42,303 nucleotides of DNA, from the NCBI GenBank assembly GCA_017428245.1, contig JAFRRF010000039.1:1-42303 (forward strand), in the 5' to 3' direction. Below are positions 15,676 to 24,065 of the stretch, in pieces. A program made the translations under genes and the position numbers. Under the pieces are notes generated by a model. It was not told the origin of the DNA, ran no database searches, and saw only the letters and a program-made list of their open reading frames with translations. Source of the DNA: Bacteroidales bacterium (GTDB lineage Bacteria > Bacteroidota > Bacteroidia > Bacteroidales > UBA932). Numbering within the stretch: position 1 is the first letter of the stretch; every line of letters starts with the position of its first letter.

Positions 15676-16941
15676 ATGAAGACCTACGAAGAGAAGATAA
15701 ACTGGCTGTTCAACCAGTTCCCTTCCTACCAGAAGGTGGGGAAGGTAGCCTATAAGCCCGGCATTGAGACGATGGAGGCTTTCGATGCGGTGCTGGGGCA
15801 TCCGCACCGGAAGTTCCGTTCCATCCACATAGCCGGCACCAACGGCAAGGGCTCTACGAGCCATATGCTGGCGGCGGGCCTGGCTGCCTGCGGTCTGAAG
15901 GTGGGGTTGTATACTTCGCCGCATCTGGTGGATTTCCGCGAGCGGATGAAGATCGTGGAAGGGGATTCCTTCCGGATGGTCCCGAGGGAGTTCGTCGAGG
16001 CTTTTCTCGATCGCTGGCAGGACTTCTTCACGGAGAACAAGCCGTCGTTTTTCGAGATTACGACGGGGATGGCTTTCGACTTCTTCGCAGCCGAAGCGGT
16101 CGATATCGCCGTCATCGAGACCGGTCTCGGCGGCCGGCTCGACTCGACCAATGTCATCACGCCGATTCTGAGCATCATCACCAATATCGGTCTGGAGCAC
16201 TGCGAACATCTGGGCTATACGCTCGAAGCCATCGCGGGAGAGAAGGCGGGCATCATCAAGCCGGGTGTGCCCGCGGTCGTCGGGGAGTTCCTCCCCGAGA
16301 CACGGCCGGTGTTCGAGGCGAAAGCCACTGCCTGCGGCAGCCCTCTGACTTTCGCCGTCGAAGCTCCGCCGTGCCTGGAACTGAAGGTGTCCGACCTCGA
16401 TCTGCCGGGCGATTACCAGGAACGCAACCTGTGCACGCTCTCGGCTGCCGTCGGTGTCTTGCAGCCGATGCTGTCGCTCGATCTGGCGGCCTTCCGAACC
16501 GGCGTGTGCGCAGCTGCCCGTCGCACCGGCCTTCACGGCCGCTGGGAGACGCTCCGCGAAGCCGATCCGGTCGCCGGCAAGGCGAAGATCATCTGCGACA
16601 CGGGCCACAACGCCCACGGTCTCCGTTGGGTGGCAGAGCAGATCGACCGCATCTCCTGCGATTATGGGAATGTGTTTTTCATCCTGGGCCTTGCCCGCGA
16701 GAAAGACCTTTCGGCCATCATTCCGCTGCTGCCCCGCAACGTGAGCTACATCTATACCCAGGCTTCGAGCCCTCGCGCCCTTCCGGCCGTCGACCTGGCC
16801 AACACGATGTCCGACTGCGGCCTCCCCGGCCGTGTCGCCCTCACCGTTGCCGACGCCCTCGCCCTGGCCGATGAAAAAGCCTCCGACAAAGATCTGATCT
16901 TCATCGGAGGCAGCAATTTCGTGGTCTGCGAAGTGCTCTGA
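15676..16941 (+). CDS. folC: Folylpolyglutamate synthase/dihydrofolate synthase
   Basis: 421 residues from the ATG at 15676 (MKTYEEKINWLFNQFPSYQ). The Mur-ligase-type P-loop is GTNGKGS at 54-60, followed by LYTSPHLVDFRER, the FolC folate-binding loop, and ETGLGGRLDSTN. The C-terminal domain has CDTGHNAHGL and FILGLAREKD. The enzyme adds glutamate to dihydropteroate and folates in the cytoplasm. An in-frame ATG at 15664 would add four residues and overlap the ABC gene; 15676 matches the usual family start. The gene ends four bases before the convergent GH89 gene, with no terminator between them. Confidence 0.93.
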   Translation: MKTYEEKINWLFNQFPSYQKVGKVAYKPGIETMEAFDAVLGHPHRKFRSIHIAGTNGKGSTSHMLAAGLAACGLKVGLYTSPHLVDFRERMKIVEGDSFRMVPREFVEAFLDRWQDFFTENKPSFFEITTGMAFDFFAAEAVDIAVIETGLGGRLDSTNVITPILSIITNIGLEHCEHLGYTLEAIAGEKAGIIKPGVPAVVGEFLPETRPVFEAKATACGSPLTFAVEAPPCLELKVSDLDLPGDYQERNLCTLSAAVGVLQPMLSLDLAAFRTGVCAAARRTGLHGRWETLREADPVAGKAKIICDTGHNAHGLRWVAEQIDRISCDYGNVFFILGLAREKDLSAIIPLLPRNVSYIYTQASSPRALPAVDLANTMSDCGLPGRVALTVADALALADEKASDKDLIFIGGSNFVVCEVL

Positions 16942-16945
16942 GCCT

Positions 16946-19156
16946 TTATTCCGCAAACACTTTCTTGACGAGCTCGACGGGATTGCCGGCGGGCTTGTCT
17001 GCGAATTTACCCGGGCGTTCAGCCCACCAGGCGTACTCGAAGTCCTTCATCTGCTCCAGCAGGGTGTCGTAGCGGGCGCCTTCGAGTTTCTCGCCGGCGG
17101 TGAGGGCTTCGTCGACGGCCTGGAAAAACATCTCCCAGCGCGGCTTGTAGTAGGTGCCGACCAGGCCGGCCCAGGAACGGTCGGCGTAGTCGGTCAGCAG
17201 GTTGCCGCGGTCGCCCCAACTCGTGAGCAGGTTGCGGGCATTGGTCTCGAAGTAGTCGGCTTCGTCCGGCGTGGCGCCCCAGGCGCGGGCGTCGGCTATC
17301 CATTTGCCCACCAGGAAATACGGCTGTGAGGACAACAATCCGTCGAGCGTGTCGAACGTGGCCAGCAACTCGTCTTTCAACGCCGCCATCCGTTCCTTGT
17401 CGCACGCCTCATAAGCTTCGTTGTATTCGGCGAAACGCTGCTCGAAACGGTTGCTCAGATACTGCCGGGTCAGATTGACCAGGTCGAATCCGTACGACGG
17501 GCCGTTTCCTTCCGCAGCGAGCAGATGCCCGATCACTTCGCGCAGCTTCTCGTTCTCATAGTTGAAGCGCACGCTGGAGTGATAGGAACTCGAGCGGCCG
17601 AACGACGGCCGCAGGTTCATGATCGGACTGTGCCCCGGGACGGAACGCTGGATATAGATTTCTTCGAACAGTTCTTTCCATGCGGCCCGCGCTTCCTCGT
17701 TGTCCACGCCGCTGCGGGTCCGGGCCAGTTCCGCGGCCCAGGTGTCCAGATCCCGGTGCTGCGGGAAATCCCAGGCTTTCTCGAAAATGAACTGGTACAT
17801 GAACGGGTTGCAGTCGAAGCCTTCGAGCGTGGAGCCGAGACCCTGGAAACTGGGACCGGCCTCGGCGAAGGCGCCTTCGATCAGGCTGCTGATTTCCTTG
17901 ATGTTGCCGGCCAGGAAGGTGTTGCCGCCGAAGTTGCCCAGGTAGCACCAGATGAAAGGGATGCCGTAGTAGCTCTGTGTCTTGCGCCAGACTTCCATCC
18001 GCTCGCAGTAGTAGTCGAGCAGGATCGATTTCTCGGCGGGGTAGGAGGTCAGGAATGCTTTCACGCGTTCGTCGGAGTCGTTCTCGAACCAGTATTTCCG
18101 CTCATTGTAGAACAACCAGGTCATCTGGAGCCAGGTGGCTTCGGGGTCGGCAGCGGCGAGCGATTCGTACACGCCCTTGCTCACGCGGCCCAGATAGTCG
18201 GGCTCCCAGCTTTTGGGAATCATCTCATTGAAAATGTCGATGCCGTAGACGTGGTCAGTGCCGTAGACGGCCACTTCCTTTTCAAGGAACTTCTGCTGGA
18301 TGACCGGGAACAGCTTGTCTTCCGGATCGAGGAACCAGGGATAGTCTTCCAGCGCGAAGCCGGCCCAGTCGCTCATCCGTTCGATTTTCGCCTCGGGATA
18401 GACACGCTGCAGTTCCGGCGGGACGTGTCCGGCAAAGGCCGGGAGCACAGGTTTCATATTGAGCTCCCGCTCGCGGGCCACGATCTGTTTCTGCAGGGCC
18501 TCCTGTCCTTCCAGCCAGGATTTAGGAAGCGGACCGCCCCAGCGGTCGATGTTGAGCATCCGGTGCCACGGCAGGTGGGCGGGACCGGTGAAGTAGCTGC
18601 GGACTTCTTCATCGGAGAGACCGAGTTCAGTCCAGACCTGGTACCAGATGGATTCCTGGCCGGTGATGGCCAGCGGCAGGTTGATGCCGTTGAGGGCCAT
18701 CCAGTCGATGAAATGTTCCCATTCCTTCCAGTTCCACCAGGGCATCGTGTAGCCGTAGGTGCAGTAGTTGAGGAAGAAGCGCTTCGGCACGCGCGCGTCG
18801 TGCCGGACAGGCGTTTCCACGCGCGGCAGGGTCTTGGGCATCGTGCCTTTGTCCCAGGCGAACCAGCCGATATTCACGTGGCAATAGTACTTCAGGTAGT
18901 AGTTGAGGCCCACGGCCATCGAGTTGGCGTTGTTGCCGCCAATGGCGATCTTGCGGCCCTCCTGTCGCAGCGTGAAGAAATCGGCCGTATCGGCGGGCAG
19001 GGTCTCAAAGACGAAATGGCCGGCCGCGTCGGGAATGACGCGTGCAGCCAGCTCCGCAGCGGCTTTGGCGTCGGGCGTGCCGTCGGTATTGGGTGCGCCG
19101 CATCCGGCCGTCATCAGTGCCAGGGTGGCCAGGGAAAGAAGGAAGAAACGTTTCAT
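16946..19156 (-). CDS. Alpha-N-acetylglucosaminidase lipoprotein (GH89, NAGLU-like)
   Basis: 736 residues. The signal sequence ends at MTAGC, so Cys19 is probably lipidated and the enzyme is anchored outside the inner membrane. The GH89 core includes RFFLNYCTYGYTMPWWNWKE (127-146) and WMALNGINLPLA, typical of NAGLU. The probable acid/base is Glu311 in DIFNEM and the probable nucleophile is Glu445 in STLEGFDCN, assigned by similarity to the family. GH89 enzymes release terminal alpha-linked GlcNAc from host glycans such as heparan-type chains or gastric mucin O-glycans. Its ATG overlaps the stop of the upstream cysteate-synthase-like gene (ATGA), implying translational coupling. NagA at 29093 could process the released sugar after phosphorylation. 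Confidence 0.93.
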   Translation of the reverse strand: MKRFFLLSLATLALMTAGCGAPNTDGTPDAKAAAELAARVIPDAAGHFVFETLPADTADFFTLRQEGRKIAIGGNNANSMAVGLNYYLKYYCHVNIGWFAWDKGTMPKTLPRVETPVRHDARVPKRFFLNYCTYGYTMPWWNWKEWEHFIDWMALNGINLPLAITGQESIWYQVWTELGLSDEEVRSYFTGPAHLPWHRMLNIDRWGGPLPKSWLEGQEALQKQIVARERELNMKPVLPAFAGHVPPELQRVYPEAKIERMSDWAGFALEDYPWFLDPEDKLFPVIQQKFLEKEVAVYGTDHVYGIDIFNEMIPKSWEPDYLGRVSKGVYESLAAADPEATWLQMTWLFYNERKYWFENDSDERVKAFLTSYPAEKSILLDYYCERMEVWRKTQSYYGIPFIWCYLGNFGGNTFLAGNIKEISSLIEGAFAEAGPSFQGLGSTLEGFDCNPFMYQFIFEKAWDFPQHRDLDTWAAELARTRSGVDNEEARAAWKELFEEIYIQRSVPGHSPIMNLRPSFGRSSSYHSSVRFNYENEKLREVIGHLLAAEGNGPSYGFDLVNLTRQYLSNRFEQRFAEYNEAYEACDKERMAALKDELLATFDTLDGLLSSQPYFLVGKWIADARAWGATPDEADYFETNARNLLTSWGDRGNLLTDYADRSWAGLVGTYYKPRWEMFFQAVDEALTAGEKLEGARYDTLLEQMKDFEYAWWAERPGKFADKPAGNPVELVKKVFAE

Positions 19157-20451
19157 TTGAAAAGATTTTCGATTTTTTCGAGGATGCCGGGATCGGAGGC
19201 GTTGCCGATGAGGCTGGGCTTCAGGTAATGGCAGGCGTGCTCACGCTGGAAGCGGGCCTGACCGCCGCCGGTGATATTCAACATGGCTACTGCATCGCGC
19301 GGCAGTTTGCCGGCTTCAAAGGCGTTGATCATACCCTTAAGGGCGACGGCCGCTGCTTCGTGGATATCGATGCCTTCGGTTTCGAGGAAGAGCTGCTTCA
19401 TCGCTGCGATGTCGTCGTTGGTGGCGCATTCCATATCGCCGCCGGCGTCGAGGAGGGCGTCGTAGACGCCGCCCCGCAGGCTGTACGGCGGCCGGCGGTT
19501 CGAGAGCACCTTGGCGTCGATCATCAGGGCTTTCCTGCGGGCGTCCTCGTCGTCCATCGGCAGGAGCGGCCGGCTGCCGGCTTTCCAGGCGTCGTACATC
19601 GGCAGGAACGGGACGTTCTGCGAGGGGAAGAGTTTCATCTTGTGGCTGCCGAACCGGCCGTCTTCGATCAGGCGGAGGTTCGCCTCCCACGCGGCAATGG
19701 TGCCGGTGCCCGATCCGATGGCCTGGAAATAGGCGTCGGGGATGCGTCCCAGGACCTGCGCTGCGGAAAGCACGGTGGTGGCCATTCCGTCGCGGCGGGC
19801 GACGTTCTTGGCGCCGCCTTCGGCGAAGAACAGCGGCGAAGTGCAGGCCACATCACCCAGGGCGATGGCATCGAAATAGTCGGTACCTTTCGGCGAGCAG
19901 ATGAGTTTCACGCAGTCGTTGAGCGGTCTCTCGAACCAAAGTGCATTGATGTTCTCTTCCGGCACGCTGAGCAGGAGCGGGATGTTGTTTTCGGAACAGA
20001 CTTTGGCGAAGGCACGGGCCGTGTTGCCGGCCGAAGCGACCACCAGTACCCGTTTTTCTCCGTCGGGGATACGGGCGCACACGCTGTAGGCTTCGGTTTC
20101 CTTGAACGAGCAGGTGCTCATCGCGCCGCCTTTCTCGGGCCACCAGCCGGAGAAAGCGATGTACAGGTTCGGCAAGCCCAGTTTCGCCCCGAGCTTCTCG
20201 CTTTTATAGGTTACGGTCGCCGCCGAGCCTTTGAGCATCCGACGCACCGGCATCCAGTCGGCGAACTTGTAGATGCCCCGCTCCTCGGGACCGAATTCAA
20301 TCTGTTTCTTATCGTAGATGGCACGCACCAGCGACGGCTCCTTGCACTCGGGATCCGCCAGCGTCCACCCGCCGTCCTCGAAACGCCGGCCCGTCGCCAC
20401 CGTTTCCAGAATGTATTTCGTGGGCTTGAACTCTTTCATCTTATTTAGCAT
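19153..20451 (-). CDS. Cysteate synthase-like PLP enzyme (threonine synthase paralogue)
   Basis: 432 residues, fold type II PLP enzyme. Lys117 in STCSFKETEAYS is the probable Schiff-base lysine, ASAGNTARAF at 139-148 binds substrate or cofactor, and GSGTGTIAAWEA (247-258) is the phosphate-binding loop. It lacks the usual N-terminal domain of bacterial threonine synthase and best fits the cysteate synthase group, which in methanogens makes L-cysteate from phosphoserine and sulfite for coenzyme M. In some Bacteroidota cysteate is the head-group precursor of sulfonolipids (capnine type). Alternative: another beta-replacement enzyme of the threonine synthase family. A second ATG at 20439 is also a plausible start. 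The gene is followed by GH89 with a four-base overlap. Confidence 0.75.
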   Translation of the reverse strand: MLNKMKEFKPTKYILETVATGRRFEDGGWTLADPECKEPSLVRAIYDKKQIEFGPEERGIYKFADWMPVRRMLKGSAATVTYKSEKLGAKLGLPNLYIAFSGWWPEKGGAMSTCSFKETEAYSVCARIPDGEKRVLVVASAGNTARAFAKVCSENNIPLLLSVPEENINALWFERPLNDCVKLICSPKGTDYFDAIALGDVACTSPLFFAEGGAKNVARRDGMATTVLSAAQVLGRIPDAYFQAIGSGTGTIAAWEANLRLIEDGRFGSHKMKLFPSQNVPFLPMYDAWKAGSRPLLPMDDEDARRKALMIDAKVLSNRRPPYSLRGGVYDALLDAGGDMECATNDDIAAMKQLFLETEGIDIHEAAAVALKGMINAFEAGKLPRDAVAMLNITGGGQARFQREHACHYLKPSLIGNASDPGILEKIENLFK

Positions 20452-20468
20452 ACATGTCTTTTATCTTT

Positions 20469-20476
20469 CAAAGTTA
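20469..20476 (-). promoter_or_regulatory. -7 promoter element for the cysteate synthase/GH89 operon
   Basis: TAACTTTG on the minus strand, full match to TAnnTTTG, 17 bases before the ATG at 20451. Confidence 0.6.
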
Positions 20477-20517
20477 GAAAAAATCGGACGGAAATCGGCT
20501 GCTTGTTGTATTTTTTA

Positions 20518-20525
20518 TAAATTTG
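20518..20525 (+). promoter_or_regulatory. -7 promoter element for the small-peptide/C10 peptidase operon
   Basis: TAAATTTG, full match to TAnnTTTG, ending 25 bases before the ATG at 20551. It lies in an AT-rich stretch and is divergent from the element at 20469-20476. Confidence 0.55.
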
Positions 20526-20550
20526 CAATAACATCGCTCAAAGTTTTTTT

Positions 20551-20691
20551 ATGATGAAGAAAGACAAAAGATACTATGTCCGCCCCTTATCTGAGGCGAT
20601 AGAACTGGATGCTCCTGTGGTATTACAGGTCATTTCCGGTACGGGCAATGAAGGAGTTATCATTGATGAGCCGGGCAACTGGCAGGAATAA
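20551..20691 (+). CDS. 46-residue peptide of unknown function, first gene of the C10 peptidase operon
   Basis: A short open frame from ATG ATG AAG to TAA encodes 46 residues: a basic N-terminus (MMKKDKRYY), a middle segment VRPLSEAIELDAPVVLQVIS, and an acidic, Gly-rich end (GTGNEGVIIDEPGNWQE). No signal peptide, transmembrane segment or known motif is seen. A promoter -7 box lies 25 bases upstream, and the stop is 11 bases from the lipoprotein start, so it is the leading gene of an operon. The layout resembles short Bacteroidales peptides with a K-rich start, a Y..P...iEL pattern and a Gly-rich acidic tail, none with known function that I can cite. It could be a peptidase substrate, a signal precursor or a regulatory leader. 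Confidence 0.6.
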   Translation: MMKKDKRYYVRPLSEAIELDAPVVLQVISGTGNEGVIIDEPGNWQE

Positions 20692-20702
20692 AGGTGGAAG
20701 TT

Positions 20703-21977
20703 ATGAAAAAAATAATGAGTTATTTCGTAGCCGCCATCTGTGTCGGATGGGGTGCTGTGTCCTGTGTCGATCCGATTGTGATTGATGATTCCGCCCGGAA
20801 TCAGGAGGAAACGAAACCCGATTCCGCGGTTGACTCAGTAAGTTTTACTGTGACATTGGAGCAGGGCGAAACCAAGACGCTTCTGAGCGAAAATGAAGTT
20901 TTATGGAGCCAGGGCGATGAGATTCGGGTGTTCAATGCGCAGAATAATATGGGCAAGGTGTTTACTTTGAATGATGAATCCGTCGGAATGACAACCGGAA
21001 CCTTTTCCGGTCCAGTTTTGGATGGTGACGGGCCGTTCTATGCGGTCTATCCGGCTTCGGCTGCTACGTCCCTTACCTCGACAGCGGGTGGTCCTGCCAT
21101 TAGCCTGACGGTTTCGGATACGCAGGTATATGAGACGGAATGGGATACCTTCGGTGTCGGCGCTAATCTGTCGGCGGGTACGACATCGGTGTTGAGTGAA
21201 GGTTTTGCATTCAAGAATTTGTTCGGAGTCCTCCGCTTGAAGGTCGCCAATGCGGCTTCAGTCAGTTCGATTGTTTTGTACTCGAAAGGAGAATCCGATG
21301 TGCTCAACGGCTCTTTTTCTCTCTCATTTGAGGAAGGAGTGCCCGTTGTTACGCCAGTTGAGAATCAGTCTGCAGAAGCCTGCCAAAAACTGACGCTTGC
21401 CTGCGGAGCAGGATACGAATCGAACCGGGAATTCTTTCTGGTGGTTCCTACCGGAATGCTGGATGCCGGAATGACGATAGAGCTTTATGATTCTCAGGGA
21501 AAAGCGCAAGTCAAGAATGCCGGTGCTTATTCGGGTCCCGATCATTTCATCAACCGATCCCATCTCCGCCCGATGCCCGAATTCGCCTATACACCTCAGT
21601 ATCAAGCTCCTTTTTTGTTATCACAAGTTGACGCTGGTGCTTTTACCGGCATTTTATATAATAGTGGTGGATGCGTTCAGACTTGTGCTCACAATGAAAA
21701 TTCCGGCCAGTACGTTTATAAGACAGAGACCGGTAATACAGGTACTCGATACGTTCGTATCCAGAACTGGGATGCCGGATTTGCCCTTGGTTTGACGACC
21801 CCTTATGGCCTGAATGCCGGAGAAACTGTTGCGGTAACAGTACAACCACTCGGCTCCGCAGGGGTTGGTGCGGTAACCAATGCTTCGATGAAAGTCCTCA
21901 AGCGTGTCCATAACCGGGTATGGTTTGCCGATGCAGTTGCAGGCAACGGATACATTATGATGTTATTGGAGGAATAA
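20703..21977 (+). CDS. Fimbrillin-like (Mfa/FimA-type) lipoprotein
   Basis: 424 residues from the ATG at 20703 (MKKIMSYFVAAICVG). AAGGTGG at 20691-20697 is an unusually good ribosome site and supports this start over an in-frame GTG at 20694. The lipobox is GAVSC, so the protein is a surface or periplasmic lipoprotein. The body has the fimbrillin-like pattern: TKTLLSENEVLWSQGDEIRVFN near residue 55-75, then FYAVYPAS, then FKNLFGVLRLKV, as in the N-terminal domain of fimbrillin-like proteins of Bacteroidales. The C-terminal domain is not recognised. It sits between a 46-residue peptide gene and the C10 peptidase gene (three-base gap), so it probably works with the peptidase, perhaps as a surface partner. 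Confidence 0.82.
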   Translation: MKKIMSYFVAAICVGWGAVSCVDPIVIDDSARNQEETKPDSAVDSVSFTVTLEQGETKTLLSENEVLWSQGDEIRVFNAQNNMGKVFTLNDESVGMTTGTFSGPVLDGDGPFYAVYPASAATSLTSTAGGPAISLTVSDTQVYETEWDTFGVGANLSAGTTSVLSEGFAFKNLFGVLRLKVANAASVSSIVLYSKGESDVLNGSFSLSFEEGVPVVTPVENQSAEACQKLTLACGAGYESNREFFLVVPTGMLDAGMTIELYDSQGKAQVKNAGAYSGPDHFINRSHLRPMPEFAYTPQYQAPFLLSQVDAGAFTGILYNSGGCVQTCAHNENSGQYVYKTETGNTGTRYVRIQNWDAGFALGLTTPYGLNAGETVAVTVQPLGSAGVGAVTNASMKVLKRVHNRVWFADAVAGNGYIMMLLEE

Positions 21978-21980
21978 TTT

Positions 21981-23840
21981 ATGAAGAAAAGAATCATATT
22001 CCTTGTGCTGGTATCTTTGTTTTGCAGCCTGTCGCTGCAAGCCTCGCCTGTGTCTCCGGAAAGAGCACTGAAGATTGCCAAGATGATTTTTTCGGCGCAA
22101 CCTTCCACAAAAGTCGGCGGTGGTGACATTGAATTGATATGGGATGGTGAGGAATTTGCCACGAAATCGAGTCTGCCTCCGGCATTTTATGTGTTTGCCC
22201 GTGCCGGCGGCGGCTTTGTGATTATCGCCGGTGATGACAATGTCCGTCCGGTTCTGGGTATTTCACCGGACGGCCGGTTCGAAACGCAGAATATGCCGGA
22301 AAATGTAAAATGGTGGATGGACTGGATGAAAGCTTATGTCCGTTCTGCCAGGACTCAAGCGCCGGAAGTGAAGGAGTTGTGGACCCGGTTTGTCGGTACC
22401 AAGACAGATGCCTCTATTTCCGGAGAAGTAAGCGACAGGGTAGAAAAACTGACCCCGGAATGGGATCAGGGGAACAACGATGGCTACCTTTTCGGCAGTA
22501 ATGTTTTTAATGCCTATTGTCCTAAAGTAGGGGGTGTGTTGACGGTCACCGGATGTGTGCCTGTCGCGCTTGGCGAATTGCTGACATATGAGAGTGGCCA
22601 GTCTGGTGTCGTCGTACCGGTCAACGCTTCCGGTAATGTCGGAGGGTATTCGGTACCGGACGGCTTTGTCGCTCCTGCTGCGTATTCCCTGGAGGCAACC
22701 TATGACTGGACAAGTCTCCGTACTTTGACGGACTACCAGAGAATTCGTTCTGCTTCGTCAACAGTGCGGGATAACCTGGGGCGGCTTTTGGCCGATTTGG
22801 GCGCAATCGTGGAGGCGCAGTACTCCGTGAGTGGTACGGGTACGGTCAATGAAACTATTATCGGCCATATGATCGATCATTTTGGCCTGAACAAGGCTGC
22901 CCGGCTGGAGCGTTCCTCCGATTATAATCCACGGCAGTGGGAGTCCCTCCTTCGGTCGGAACTGGATCAGCGCCCTGTCCTCTTCTCAGGCTTTTCTGCC
23001 AATAAAAGTTCCGGACACACATTCCTTTTGGACGCTTACGGGACTTATGACGGTGCGACTGTTTTCCATGTGAACTTTGGTTGGGCTGGATCCAATAACG
23101 GTTATTATTATTGTACAAACCTGTCTTCTTCGAACGGAGACTTTTCTTACCATACTCAGGCTTTCTTCGATTTCTATCCGGATCCGACATCCGAGCATAT
23201 ATATCAATTGAAGACAAGATACCTGACTTACGATGATCCATTCGTTTCTAACGGATGGTTTCGCATCGGGTATTCAGTCAAGAATTGTGGTACGACAACC
23301 TACGATGGGAAATTAAAGGCGGTTCTAATTGATAAGAACGGTGTGGAAAAGACGGACATGGATCATTATTTAAATGGGGGCTGGGATGCCACGTTGGTCG
23401 TAAATGATTTGATAGTAGGGAGTTGGACAAATTGGCAAATGTTAGTGAAAGTTCCTAACGGAACGTCTCTGGACTTTGGTGACAGAATTGTGCTGTACTG
23501 CACGACTGATTTTGGGCAGACAGTTTTTGGTCCTACTCGGATTGATCCAACAAGTTCTTCTCTCATTGAACTTCCCGTCATGCCTACTGCTTTCATCAAA
23601 ACTAATGCATCGTATGCGAAAAATGATTGGTTTGATTTTGTGTTGATTAATCATATGTCTACTTATGACGGAGCGGTATGGACTATTACCGATCCTGATG
23701 GCAATGCCGCAACGTTGTTGCAGTCGGATCGCGAATTCCAGTTGACTAAAGCGGGTCGATATAAGATTGAAGCGGCTGTTGCCCCCACGCTTGGCGCTGA
23801 TGTCACTGAAACCATTGTAACCTACATAACGGTAGAATAA
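21981..23840 (+). CDS. Secreted C10 cysteine peptidase (streptopain/SpeB family)
   Basis: 619 residues. The signal peptide ends near LSLQA (18-21). A Spi-type prodomain follows (SPERALKIAKMIFS at 25-38, then FYVFARAGGGFVIIAGDD at 69-86). The catalytic domain has Cys192 in VTGCVPVALGEL, His346 in SSGHTFLLDAYG and FHVNFGW (362-368), which supplies the conserved Asn and Trp. All catalytic residues are intact. The region after about 395 is a C-terminal extension of beta-rich, Ig-like character. C10 peptidases are secreted zymogens that cleave host and bacterial proteins. The gene is followed by a strong terminator at 23859. No staphostatin-like inhibitor gene was recognised next to it, unless the small 46-residue protein serves. 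Confidence 0.93.
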   Translation: MKKRIIFLVLVSLFCSLSLQASPVSPERALKIAKMIFSAQPSTKVGGGDIELIWDGEEFATKSSLPPAFYVFARAGGGFVIIAGDDNVRPVLGISPDGRFETQNMPENVKWWMDWMKAYVRSARTQAPEVKELWTRFVGTKTDASISGEVSDRVEKLTPEWDQGNNDGYLFGSNVFNAYCPKVGGVLTVTGCVPVALGELLTYESGQSGVVVPVNASGNVGGYSVPDGFVAPAAYSLEATYDWTSLRTLTDYQRIRSASSTVRDNLGRLLADLGAIVEAQYSVSGTGTVNETIIGHMIDHFGLNKAARLERSSDYNPRQWESLLRSELDQRPVLFSGFSANKSSGHTFLLDAYGTYDGATVFHVNFGWAGSNNGYYYCTNLSSSNGDFSYHTQAFFDFYPDPTSEHIYQLKTRYLTYDDPFVSNGWFRIGYSVKNCGTTTYDGKLKAVLIDKNGVEKTDMDHYLNGGWDATLVVNDLIVGSWTNWQMLVKVPNGTSLDFGDRIVLYCTTDFGQTVFGPTRIDPTSSSLIELPVMPTAFIKTNASYAKNDWFDFVLINHMSTYDGAVWTITDPDGNAATLLQSDREFQLTKAGRYKIEAAVAPTLGADVTETIVTYITVE

Positions 23841-23858
23841 TTCTAACAATCTGCTTGC

Positions 23859-23900
23859 AAATCTCTTTCTGTTCCGCAGCGGAACAGAAAGAGATTTTTG
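23859..23900. terminator. Bidirectional intrinsic terminator after the C10 peptidase operon
   Basis: A perfect 18-base-pair stem: 23859-23876 pairs with 23880-23897 around the loop CAG, with A residues leading and a T-run (TTTTT) trailing. It begins 19 bases after the peptidase stop. Confidence 0.88.
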
Positions 23901-24019
23901 CGTTTGGGGGTTGATTTCGCCGGGTAGGCGCAAAGGTATCGGCCTGGGACTGGGCTCAAAGGCCGATTTCGATTGAGTTTTTTGCGCCAGGGCTTGATTA
24001 CGGCAATAGGCGCAAGGAT
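23891..24019. repeat. Two imperfect direct copies, about 45 bases, 84 bases apart
   Basis: Copy one at about 23891-23937 and copy two at about 23975-24019 share GAG-TTTTTGCG, then a G-rich step, TTGATT-CG-C, then TAGGCGCAA. This lies in the gene-free stretch 23841-24150, together with the terminator and the hairpin at 24066-24121; no gene is seen there. Confidence 0.55.
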
Positions 24020-24065
24020 TGAGGCTGAAAACGGCGGCAGAGGGTCCTGCGGGGAGGGTGCCTTT

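Noticed and set aside
17525..19228. 567-codon plus-strand frame opposite GH89
   Set aside because: Shadow of a gene with lipobox and catalytic residues.
19153..20451. Annotation as ordinary threonine synthase
   Set aside because: Lacks the usual bacterial ThrC N-terminal domain, and the overall pattern fits the cysteate synthase group better; kept as the alternative in the feature entry.
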